Source of the DNA: RI-283 sp964487925
Lineage (GTDB): Bacteria; Pseudomonadota; Gammaproteobacteria; SZUA-140
Length of the DNA stretch: 6,102 nt
Direction: 5' to 3'
Assembly (NCBI GenBank): GCA_964487925.1
Contig: CAZASZ010000081.1
Span: 1 to 6,102 of the forward strand
Notes under the pieces: model-generated
What the model saw: only the letters and a program-made list of their open reading frames with translations
Told to the model about the DNA's origin: nothing
The model's database searches: none
In this document: positions 1-4,862 of the stretch, one piece after another
Position numbering within the stretch: the stretch's first letter is position 1
Layout: each line of letters opens with the position of its first letter
Made by a program: the position numbers and the translations under genes

Positions 1-247
1 AAAAATCATAATGATAATGTAATTCCGCATTCTGGCTGAGTCAATAAGTGTAAGGTTTTCTGACATCCATTAACGGTAGCCCGTGTTGGTAGGCGTTTTT
101 TTGAGCACGAAAGTTAAGGTAGACAGGGTGCTGGACTTACCACAGCCTGGTGTCAGGAGGGATTGCTAATGACAGGGCAGCTCTTCCTCTGGTCGAGTGG
201 GTAAGCCTTACGTCCCACCCTCTCAGGAATAAAGATTCAAGGATACC
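1..247. other. Gene-free left flank with small hairpins
   Basis: No reading frame here looks like a protein. The first 25 bases are AT-rich. A T7 run lies at 96-102 but only a 3-bp stem precedes it, so a terminator is not supported. From about 128 to 218 there is a series of inverted repeats: an interrupted 8-bp stem around AGGGTGCTGG/CCACAGCCT, then TGTCA/TGACA with a 14-nt loop, then the stronger hairpin at 197-218. This clustering could reflect a structured RNA or the edge of a mobile element, but no known RNA family was recognised. Confidence 0.4.
197..218. repeat. Small two-part hairpin
   Basis: GTGG (197-200) pairs with CCAC (215-218), and GTAA (201-204) pairs with TTAC (208-211) around a GCC loop, leaving a GTC bulge. 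No T-run follows on the plus strand, so this is not a clear intrinsic terminator. Function unknown. Confidence 0.4.
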
Positions 248-374
248 TCTAAAAACTCGCTGAAACCGCGCTGGCCGCGTTGTAAACGCGCTCAAAATGC
301 TCATTTACGCCGTGTAAACTGTGCTTTTTCGCTCGTTTACGCCTTGCCATCATCGGCTTGATCGAGTTTTTAGA
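248..374. repeat. MITE-like palindromic repeat element, 127 bp
   Basis: The ends are perfect 12-bp inverted repeats: TCTAAAAACTCG at 248-259 and CGAGTTTTTAGA at 363-374. When the right half is reverse-complemented it aligns with the left half along almost its whole length with about one gap, so the element is one large imperfect palindrome centred near 311. No transposase or open frame lies inside, and no clear target-site duplication flanks it. Ends of this type (CTTCTAAAAACTCG) resemble dispersed intergenic repeats I remember from beta- and gammaproteobacterial genomes, but that was not checked. It could be a non-autonomous transposable element or a REP/ERIC-like structured repeat. On either strand the transcript could fold into a long hairpin. 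Confidence 0.75.
280..343 (+). repeat. Two degenerate 32-bp tandem units inside the palindromic element
   Basis: Units 280-311 and 312-343 are the same length and share TGTAAAC near the start, GCTC in the middle and TTTACGCC at the end. Each unit is itself an imperfect inverted repeat (GTAAAC against GTTTAC or ATTTAC). Their junction is the centre of symmetry of the surrounding element, so the tandem appearance is partly a consequence of the large palindrome. Confidence 0.6.
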
Positions 375-391
375 AGTGCCCAAAATTCTTG

Positions 392-415
392 GAGCCTGTA
401 ATCCGTCTCAGGCTC
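392..415. repeat. Hairpin with 7-bp perfect stem
   Basis: GAGCCTG (392-398) and CAGGCTC (409-415) are perfect reverse complements around a 10-nt loop. Read on the minus strand it lies downstream of the DUF6471 gene and is followed by AAGAATTTTGG, which has only a short T stretch. It could be a weak or Rho-assisted transcript end for that gene, but it is about 135 bases past the stop. Confidence 0.4.
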
Positions 416-526
416 ATCAGGCTATTGCTAACGAACCTTCCATTTTACCCTCTTCCTGAAGACTCGAACGGGTGGCGATGTCCAGCCCATCGAATTCAAA
501 ACCGACCGGCTCGAAAACCATCGACC

Positions 527-538
527 TGGCCCGGGCCA
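527..538. repeat. 12-bp perfect palindrome 3' of the DUF6471 gene
   Basis: TGGCCCGGGCCA is its own reverse complement with no loop. It begins 11 bases past the stop codon of the minus-strand gene. In RNA the loop must open the central bases, leaving a short GC stem. The minus-strand sequence after it has only TTTT some 8 bases later, so a classical intrinsic terminator is not supported. It could instead be a protein-binding site. Confidence 0.35.
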
Positions 539-549
539 AAAACTGAAAG

Positions 550-819
550 TCACGAAGCATTAGCGGTATTCTCGTATATCTTTCTGACTTCGGCCATCGC
601 CAACTCCGAAACCTTCATTGCCTGAAATATTTGCAAAAACAAATCGGCGCCAAGAATTCCACGGTTCACTTTATTGCGTAAGTTAGCCTCCGATTGATCG
701 ACACCGAGGCTTTTCAATGCAAGGGATAGGTCTGTGTACCCTATTCCGCGCTTGGTCATTTCGGCCCGAATTAGCCTGGTGACGGTGATTCTCCAAAGAT
801 TCCCCTGATTATCCGGCAT
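550..819 (-). CDS. DUF6471 domain protein, possible small regulator
   Basis: An 89-residue soluble protein made almost entirely of one domain. The pattern matches what I remember of DUF6471: an N-terminal W followed by a basic helix (LWRITVTRLIRAEMTKRG, residues 8-25), a second helix with the conserved Y-x-D-L (28-31), then the signature ANLRNKVNRGILGADLFLQIFQAM (45-68), in which NLxNKxxRG and the phenylalanine-rich helix are the hallmark. The helix-turn-helix-like order resembles short XRE-type DNA-binding folds, so a regulatory role is reasonable but inferred. No signal peptide or membrane segment is visible. The start ATG (817-819) is preceded by a weak AGAGA Shine-Dalgarno site about 10 nt away. 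The gene is transcribed away from the yjf-type operon across a shared 119-bp region, which fits a local regulator. It could also be an unrelated passenger beside the repeat element. Confidence 0.78.
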   Translation of the reverse strand: MPDNQGNLWRITVTRLIRAEMTKRGIGYTDLSLALKSLGVDQSEANLRNKVNRGILGADLFLQIFQAMKVSELAMAEVRKIYENTANAS

Positions 820-842
820 TGTGCTTTAATCTCTTATGCGTT

Positions 843-871
843 GCGAATGTAAAAGATATGTTGCATTTCGC
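843..871. promoter_or_regulatory. Imperfect dyad over the -35 region, candidate operator
   Basis: GCGAATG (843-849) faces CATTTCGC (864-871), complementary apart from one extra base, with a 14-nt centre. It covers the TTGCAT -35 box of the operon promoter and lies between the two divergent starts. A repressor or activator could bind here; the DUF6471 protein is the nearest candidate. This is inferred from position and symmetry only. Confidence 0.35.
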
Positions 872-888
872 GCCAAGAGTACTATAAT
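861..888 (+). promoter_or_regulatory. Sigma70-type promoter of the yjf-like operon
   Basis: TTGCAT (861-866) and a perfect TATAAT (883-888) are separated by 16 nt, giving an expected transcript start near 895 and a leader of about 44 nt. The match is close to consensus. No sigma54 -24/-12 pair (TGGCAC-N5-TTGCA) is visible upstream of the operon, unlike the classical E. coli pspA promoter. GAGT (877-880) and ACTC (891-894) form a short dyad around the -10 box, a possible second operator. Confidence 0.75.
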
Positions 889-896
889 TAACTCGC

Positions 897-916
897 AGTT
901 GGCAAATCTAACAACT
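897..916 (+). promoter_or_regulatory. Small leader dyad just after the transcript start
   Basis: AGTTG (897-901) and CAACT (912-916) are complementary around a 10-nt spacer, immediately after the predicted transcript start and 22 nt before the first start codon. It may be a weak 5' mRNA hairpin or a third half-site pair for a regulator. The 5-bp length makes chance plausible. Confidence 0.25.
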
Positions 917-938
917 ATTCATAACTGGAGATTCATTC

Positions 939-1328
939 ATGGTATGGACAATGGCAGCGCTGCTGGCCCTTTTTGAGCAGCTCGATGACTATGTTAGCAC
1001 CCTCGAAGGTGATGCGATTGTCATCACCAATGAAGACGGGATCGAATCCTACTTGACCGTTTCCGGCGAGCAGATTCTCGTGGAGGCGCTGCTTTTTCCG
1101 CATACGCAGGTCAAGGACACCGCGGCGCTAAACGACGAGATACTGCGCACGCATGCGGCCTTCCCGCTGAGCACGGTGGGTGTTCGGCGCGTCAACGACC
1201 TGGACTATTACACCGCCTTTGGTGCCTTGTCCTCCCAATCCAAAGAGGAGTCCATCCTTATTGAAGTGGAGGCGCTGTACCAGAACATCTCGGATATGTT
1301 GACGGCCTACAGCCCTCATCTCCACTAA
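939..1328 (+). CDS. yjfI: DUF2170 family protein, YjfI-like
   Basis: A 129-residue acidic soluble protein, close to the roughly 133 residues of E. coli YjfI. No signal peptide or transmembrane helix is visible. The N terminus (W3, then a leucine-rich helix to about residue 18), the beta-rich segment around residues 24-50 (GDAIVITNEDGIESYLTVSG and EQILVEALLF) and the segment FPLSTVGVRRVNDLDYYTAFGALS (75-98) agree with the DUF2170 pattern. Molecular function is not known. In E. coli the same family stands first in the yjfIJKLMC cluster, directly before a PspA-like gene, as here, so a role linked to the PspA protein is inferred. The ATG at 939 is chosen because CTGGAG (925-930) sits 8 nt upstream; the ATG at codon 5 is less well placed. 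It is the first gene after the promoter and ends 30 nt before the next gene. Confidence 0.85.
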   Translation: MVWTMAALLALFEQLDDYVSTLEGDAIVITNEDGIESYLTVSGEQILVEALLFPHTQVKDTAALNDEILRTHAAFPLSTVGVRRVNDLDYYTAFGALSSQSKEESILIEVEALYQNISDMLTAYSPHLH

Positions 1329-1358
1329 GCCACACTACGACACCCAGGAGGTATCACT

Positions 1359-2042
1359 GTGAGCGTATTCGCAAAGCTCTTTACCGCGCTAAAAGGCGGT
1401 ATCAATGAAGCGGCTGAAGCCGTGGCCGACAATCAAAGTATTCGCATCCTCGAACAGGAAATGCGTGATGCCGAGAACGAACTGCGCCGGTCGGAAGAAG
1501 CCCTGACCACCATTATCGCCAAGCAAAAGCTGGCTGAACGCAAGGTTAACGATCTTTCGGGGTCGATCGAAGAACATATGGGGTATGCCCGGCAAGCGCT
1601 CAACAAGGACGATGAAGACCTTGCGCGCGAAATCGCCAGCAAGATCGCTGATCTGCAGGGGCAAAAGGACACCGAGGAACAGTTTCTGAGCCAGTTCACC
1701 AACTCCAGCGCCCAGATCCGCAAGTCAATCGCTGATGCCAAGCTCAATATGCGTCACATGAAGCAGCGCATTGACACCGTCAAGGCCACAGCATCCGTCC
1801 AGAACGCTCAAGCGGCTGTCGCCTCTCGGCACCTGGGCGCCAACTCCAAGATGAAAACGGCGGTGTCCTCTCTGGAACGTATTCAGGAGCGCCAAGGGCA
1901 GCGCCAAGCCGAAATTGAAGCGGCTCAGGAGCTTGCCTCGGATGAATCCGGTGACAACCTTAAGGCTCGAATGGCCGCTGCAGGAATCGGCAAAACCACA
2001 AAGTCCGCTGACGACATTTTGGCGAGCCTGAAGACAGCCTAA
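1359..2042 (+). CDS. yjfJ: PspA/IM30 family membrane-coat protein, YjfJ-like
   Basis: A 227-residue, almost wholly helical protein, the usual PspA/IM30 length (about 220-235). Residues 1-20 (MSVFAKLFTALKGGINEAAE) form an amphipathic helix of the kind that inserts into stressed membranes. Residues about 25-145 are heptad-rich coiled coil (EQEMRDAENELRRSEEAL, then helices rich in E, K and Q). The segment VKATASVQNAQAAV (141-154) and the C-terminal AGIGKTTKSADDILASL (208-224) match the YjfJ branch as I remember it. Members of this superfamily (PspA, Vipp1, ESCRT-III-like) polymerise on the cytoplasmic face of the inner membrane and protect it. The start is GTG with AGGAGGT (1346-1352) 6 nt upstream, a very strong ribosome site suggesting high expression. 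No pspBC or pspF gene lies nearby. Confidence 0.93.
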   Translation: MSVFAKLFTALKGGINEAAEAVADNQSIRILEQEMRDAENELRRSEEALTTIIAKQKLAERKVNDLSGSIEEHMGYARQALNKDDEDLAREIASKIADLQGQKDTEEQFLSQFTNSSAQIRKSIADAKLNMRHMKQRIDTVKATASVQNAQAAVASRHLGANSKMKTAVSSLERIQERQGQRQAEIEAAQELASDESGDNLKARMAAAGIGKTTKSADDILASLKTA

Positions 2043-2057
2043 ACGGAGCGTGTCGAC

Positions 2058-3101
2058 ATGTATGTATTGCTAAAAATAAAGTACTTCATGATTCGATACT
2101 TTTTGTCCCCTAGCTGGCAAGGGGTTTCTGTCGCCCTTGCCAGCTATCTCGGGATGACTTGGGCGCTTCTCTGGCTCGCTGGAGAAAGCCAGCTAACCGA
2201 CCCTAATAATTTCCTCTATTGGACTATTGTTACGGCCTCAACCGTTGGGTACGGAGACGCAGCGCCAGCATCCTTTTTCGGTAAATTGATCGTGGCGCTT
2301 TTTGTGATCCCGTTTGGTCTCGGCATTTTTGCCATGCTTATTGGTAATGTCGCTGGATTTATGATCAATCAATGGAAGCGTGGACTAAGGGGTTTAAAGC
2401 CAATGCATGTTGAAAGTCACATACTCGTGATCGGATGGAACGGGCATAAGTCGGTGCAGTTGCTGCGATTGCTTGTGCATGAGTCCAAGAACAATCATCA
2501 GCGGAAAATCGTATTGTGCGTCACCGATGACATCGAAAACCCGATGCCGGAAGAAATCGGTTTTGTGCGGGTGTCTTCGTTTATCGATAACGATGAAATG
2601 CAGAGAGCCGCTATCGACAAGGCCTCCGGCATTATCATCAGCACGCCGACCGACGACACCACAATGACGACAGCGCTGTATTGCCACAGTGTCAATCCAA
2701 ATGCGCACACAATTGTGTATCTAAGTGAAGACAGCCTGGGTGACCTATTGCGGCAACACTGCCCGGGTGTTGAATGCATGCCGTCTATTGCAATCGAAAT
2801 GCAGGCCAAGGCGATCATGGACCCCGGTTCGAGCGCCTTACACCAAGAGCTTTTGAATGGCGATCATGGGATGACTCAATATGCCACTGTCCTTCCTGAT
2901 CATTCAGAACCCGTTACCGTTGACGCTCTGTTTGAAGGGTTTAAATCCCGCCATAACGCCACGCTTATCGGCGTAGCCGAAAACCCCCGTCAAGCAATCG
3001 CAATTAATCCAGAACTTGATCGACTGGTGCGCGGCGGTGAAACTATTTACTACATTGCCAAACAACGAATCAACTTTGATTGGGAAGCTTTCCGTGTTTG
3101 A
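2058..3101 (+). CDS. 2-TM potassium channel with cytoplasmic RCK-type region
   Basis: A 347-residue inner-membrane K+ channel subunit, expected to be tetrameric. TM1 is about residues 22-41, a pore helix follows (51-61), the selectivity filter TVGYGD is at 62-67, and TM2 is about 73-103 with the hinge-like GLGIFAMLIGNVAGF. The cytoplasmic part has a Rossmann-like RCK N-lobe (about 120-255), starting HILVIGWNGHKSVQLLRLL. The usual TrkA-N GxGxxG is reduced to GWNGHK, like the GWSES of MthK, which does not bind NAD. A C-lobe follows (about 275-337) ending RGGETIYYIAKQR. It is therefore likely gated by an ion or small ligand, not named here. The ATG has GGAG (2045-2048) 9 nt upstream; the gene begins 15 nt after the PspA stop. 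E. coli yjf lacks a channel at this point. A strong inverted repeat lies inside codons 18-30. Confidence 0.92.
   Translation: MYVLLKIKYFMIRYFLSPSWQGVSVALASYLGMTWALLWLAGESQLTDPNNFLYWTIVTASTVGYGDAAPASFFGKLIVALFVIPFGLGIFAMLIGNVAGFMINQWKRGLRGLKPMHVESHILVIGWNGHKSVQLLRLLVHESKNNHQRKIVLCVTDDIENPMPEEIGFVRVSSFIDNDEMQRAAIDKASGIIISTPTDDTTMTTALYCHSVNPNAHTIVYLSEDSLGDLLRQHCPGVECMPSIAIEMQAKAIMDPGSSALHQELLNGDHGMTQYATVLPDHSEPVTVDALFEGFKSRHNATLIGVAENPRQAIAINPELDRLVRGGETIYYIAKQRINFDWEAFRV
2111..2146 (+). repeat. Perfect 13-bp inverted repeat within the channel gene
   Basis: TAGCTGGCAAGGG (2111-2123) is exactly complementary to CCCTTGCCAGCTA (2134-2146) around a 10-nt loop (GTTTCTGTCG). In mRNA it forms a stable stem inside codons 18-30 of the channel gene, about 70 nt after the pspA stop. 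No T-run follows, so it is not an intrinsic terminator. The right-arm octamer GCCAGCTA recurs at 2188-2195, so the left arm could pair with either copy. It may act as an mRNA processing or stability boundary or slow early translation. The effect is inferred; the repeat itself is plain in the sequence. Confidence 0.75.
3082..3096 (+). promoter_or_regulatory. Ribosome site and GTG start of the DUF2491 gene inside the channel gene
   Basis: GGGAAG (3082-3087) lies 6 nt before GTG (3094-3096), which is in frame with the DUF2491 protein and gives the expected family N terminus (M/V-FDSVKKFF). The start precedes the channel stop TGA (3099-3101), an 8-nt overlap that suggests translational coupling. 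The longer frame from 3016 would add 26 residues read from the channel gene and has no matching family sequence. Confidence 0.65.
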
Positions 3102-3759
3102 TTCCGTTAAGAAGTTTTTTACTTCAAAACCCACAGAAGATCATCCCGATTATTCTCATGTCCCTGAGCTTATGGGGCTGCGCCTGGGTGGATCCATTGA
3201 ACTCAATGATCTCAAATTGCGGCTGATTGACGGCGCAACAACCTTTCAGAATGTCGGGAAGATTCACCTGATTCAGGCTGTTGGGGTTGTTAAGCTGGAT
3301 GAAACGACTCGGCTACTTCGTTACTACACCGATACCGACGGCTTTTTGCAATTCGCGCTTGAAGCCGGGATGACGGAAAGCCATATCACCGATGGAAAGC
3401 TCTTTTTCTTTTACGAGACGAGGGGCATTGGATCCGACCTTGAATGGAACCGTCAAATCGAAAACGAAATCAGTCGGCCCACCTACATGTTGGACGAAAA
3501 GTCTTTCGCACGGACTTGGCAAGTAACCGGCGAACGAAACCCTCCGATTGCAATGACGGAGACCACCTACAGAGAAAACGAGAAGACGACGTCGGCCGAT
3601 CAATTTGTCATGTTGTACGAACGGCAAGCACAAGAAGGTTTGCTGGAGTATTTGATGGTGTCCGGAGAAGAGCAAATCATCGGCAATAACGCCGATCGAT
3701 GCTTGGTCACCAGCACTGGAATCGATATCAACCAAGCTGATTTCGCGGTTATCAGTTAA
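3094..3759 (+). CDS. yjfK: DUF2491 family protein, YjfK-like
   Basis: With the GTG start the product is 221 residues, close to E. coli YjfK (about 219). It is a soluble alpha/beta protein with no signal peptide. Landmarks: a short amphipathic N-terminal helix (FDSVKKFF, 2-9); LMGLRLGGSIELNDLKLRL (26-44), matching the start of the DUF2491 domain; a strand-rich middle, RLLRYYTDTDGFLQF (73-87), where the YTDxDGFLQ-type motif is a family signature; then FFFYETRGI (104-112) and FVMLYERQ (171-178). The function is unknown. The family is found in yjf-type clusters with PspA, DUF350 and an ATP-grasp ligase, so it is probably an accessory of that module. Its 8-nt overlap with the channel gene suggests the two products are made in linked amounts. 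The domain covers almost the whole chain. Confidence 0.87.
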   Translation: MFDSVKKFFTSKPTEDHPDYSHVPELMGLRLGGSIELNDLKLRLIDGATTFQNVGKIHLIQAVGVVKLDETTRLLRYYTDTDGFLQFALEAGMTESHITDGKLFFFYETRGIGSDLEWNRQIENEISRPTYMLDEKSFARTWQVTGERNPPIAMTETTYRENEKTTSADQFVMLYERQAQEGLLEYLMVSGEEQIIGNNADRCLVTSTGIDINQADFAVIS

Positions 3760-3788
3760 CCCACCCACCACATAAAAAGGAGCAACAA

Positions 3789-4199
3789 ATGGAAGCATTG
3801 ACTCATTCACTCATGGGGCTTGGCGGTTTCGTGGCCTATTTTGGGATTTCCGTCATCCTTTTGGTGGCCTTCAAGCAAGTCTATACATGGGCAACGCCGT
3901 ACGATGAATTCGCGTTGATCAAGGAAAAGAATACCGCCGCCGCAATCGGGGTGTCCGGCGCTATTATCGGGTTTTGTATTGCTGTCGCCGGCGCCGCTTC
4001 GAACTCCGTATCTGCTTTGGACTTCGCCATTTGGTCGATTGTCGCGCTCATCGCGCAACTCTTTGCCTTCCTGATTGTCCGGTTTTTTATGCCCAAGATT
4101 GGCGATCGGATTAAGGCTGACGAAGTGCCCGCAGGCATCGTTCTTGCCGCCGTCTCTGTGGGCGTTGGTCTCCTGAACGCCGCATGCATGACGTACTAA
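3789..4199 (+). CDS. yjfL: DUF350 four-helix inner-membrane protein, YjfL-like
   Basis: A 136-residue very hydrophobic protein with four predicted membrane helices at about 10-29, 51-70, 78-101 and 114-134; E. coli YjfL is about 132 residues. DUF350 is an internal duplication of two two-helix units. The signature in the first unit is ALIKEKNTAAAIGVSGAIIG (42-61), where the polar KEKN enters helix 2. The equivalent in the second unit is IKADEVPAGIVLAAVSVGVG (108-127), with the polar part less conserved. Charged residues buried at the helix entry suggest a transport, channel-like or scaffold function, but none is established. The ATG has AAGGAG (3777-3782) 6 nt upstream, and the stop TAA is part of the ribosome site of the next gene. 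DUF350 proteins commonly accompany PspA-like proteins and GspS-like ligases. Confidence 0.9.
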   Translation: MEALTHSLMGLGGFVAYFGISVILLVAFKQVYTWATPYDEFALIKEKNTAAAIGVSGAIIGFCIAVAGAASNSVSALDFAIWSIVALIAQLFAFLIVRFFMPKIGDRIKADEVPAGIVLAAVSVGVGLLNAACMTY

Positions 4200-4211
4200 A
4201 GGAGGATAGTC

Positions 4212-4823
4212 ATGAAAAGGATGACAAAACGAAGTGCGAACATCGACCTTTCCAAAATGCGGAAAGGCACGGCCGTGAAGCGGTCCTTGATCGCAACCAC
4301 CATTTCGATGATCCTCGCGGGTTGCAGTTCATCTGAAACCGCGACGGTCTACACGACACTCGAGGAATGCGAAGCCGCGAACCCCGATAATCACCAAATG
4401 TGCATCGATGCCTACCAGAAGGCAAAGGTCGAAGCTGAGCGCACCGCCCCCCGCTTTCGGACCTTCAACGATTGTGCCGCTGAATTTGGTCGTGACCAAT
4501 GCGTCTCGCATCAGAACCATAATGGCGGTGGCGGCTGGTTCATGCCGATGATGGCAGGGTATATGATCGCTAATGCCCTCAATGGCCATAGCGGCTATGT
4601 GCCTCAACCTGTCTACACGTCCCATCGTCGAGGATCGTCCGTCTACGGTGGCTGGTATGGCGCCGATGGCACATCGTATGGCAGCACACGATCCAGGACA
4701 GCGCGGGTCAGCACTAACAGCTTCAAGCCCAAACCGAGGGTCACGCGCACCATATCACGGGGCGGTTTTGGCTCAATCGCGTCGGCAAAGGCCTCTTTCG
4801 GCCGTGGTGGCTGGGGCGGGTAA
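4212..4823 (+). CDS. yjfM: DUF1190 family lipoprotein, YjfM/YgiB-like
   Basis: A 203-residue exported lipoprotein. A long basic n-region (residues 1-24) leads to a hydrophobic stretch and lipobox L35-A36-G37-C38. Position +2 is Ser rather than Asp, which under the Lol sorting rule favours the outer membrane. The mature part has four further cysteines, C53, C64, C88 and C97, in two similarly spaced pairs that could form disulfides: EECEAANPDNHQMC and NDCAAEFGRDQC. The segment WFMPMMAGYMIANALNG (109-125) is the DUF1190 signature, shared with YgiB as I recall it. The C-terminal third is low complexity, rich in Gly, Ser and Arg, with RGGFG (183-187) and the ending GRGGWGG. A strong AAAGGAGG (4198-4205) overlaps the previous stop, 6 nt before the ATG. 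Function unknown; pairing with the following ligase gene is characteristic of the family. Confidence 0.9.
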   Translation: MKRMTKRSANIDLSKMRKGTAVKRSLIATTISMILAGCSSSETATVYTTLEECEAANPDNHQMCIDAYQKAKVEAERTAPRFRTFNDCAAEFGRDQCVSHQNHNGGGGWFMPMMAGYMIANALNGHSGYVPQPVYTSHRRGSSVYGGWYGADGTSYGSTRSRTARVSTNSFKPKPRVTRTISRGGFGSIASAKASFGRGGWGG

Positions 4824-4862
4824 CCGCCCTCAAAACCCATCAACTTTATAGCGAAATTCAAA

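Larger units (their letters stand above)
375..549. other. Gene-free stretch 3' of the DUF6471 gene
   Basis: This lies between the palindromic repeat and the stop codon of the minus-strand DUF6471 gene. It holds the 7-bp hairpin at 392-415 and the 12-bp palindrome at 527-538. The only open frame across it starts with TTG, has arginine- and proline-rich low-quality sequence and runs into the DUF6471 gene antisense, so it is not called. Confidence 0.5.

Noticed and set aside
70..102. Possible intrinsic terminator ending in T7
   Set aside because: Only a 3-bp stem can be drawn next to the T-run.
248..374. CRISPR-like repeats from the two 32-bp units
   Set aside because: There are only two degenerate units with no spacer, and they are explained by the palindromic symmetry of the element.
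389..625. Plus-strand open frame of 78 codons starting with TTG
   Set aside because: Composition is unlike a folded protein, there is no ribosome site, and its 3' part is antisense to the better-supported DUF6471 gene.
820..938. Sigma54 promoter as in classical psp operons
   Set aside because: TGGCAA at 900-905 is not followed by a TTGC -12 element at the required distance.
3016..3093. Longer N terminus for the DUF2491 protein
   Set aside because: These 26 codons lie within the end of the channel gene in another frame and do not match the family; the GTG at 3094 with GGGAAG upstream gives the expected start.
3313..3810. Minus-strand open frame of 165 codons
   Set aside because: It lies opposite the DUF2491 gene, which has family motifs and a matching length; the antisense frame has no recognisable domain.
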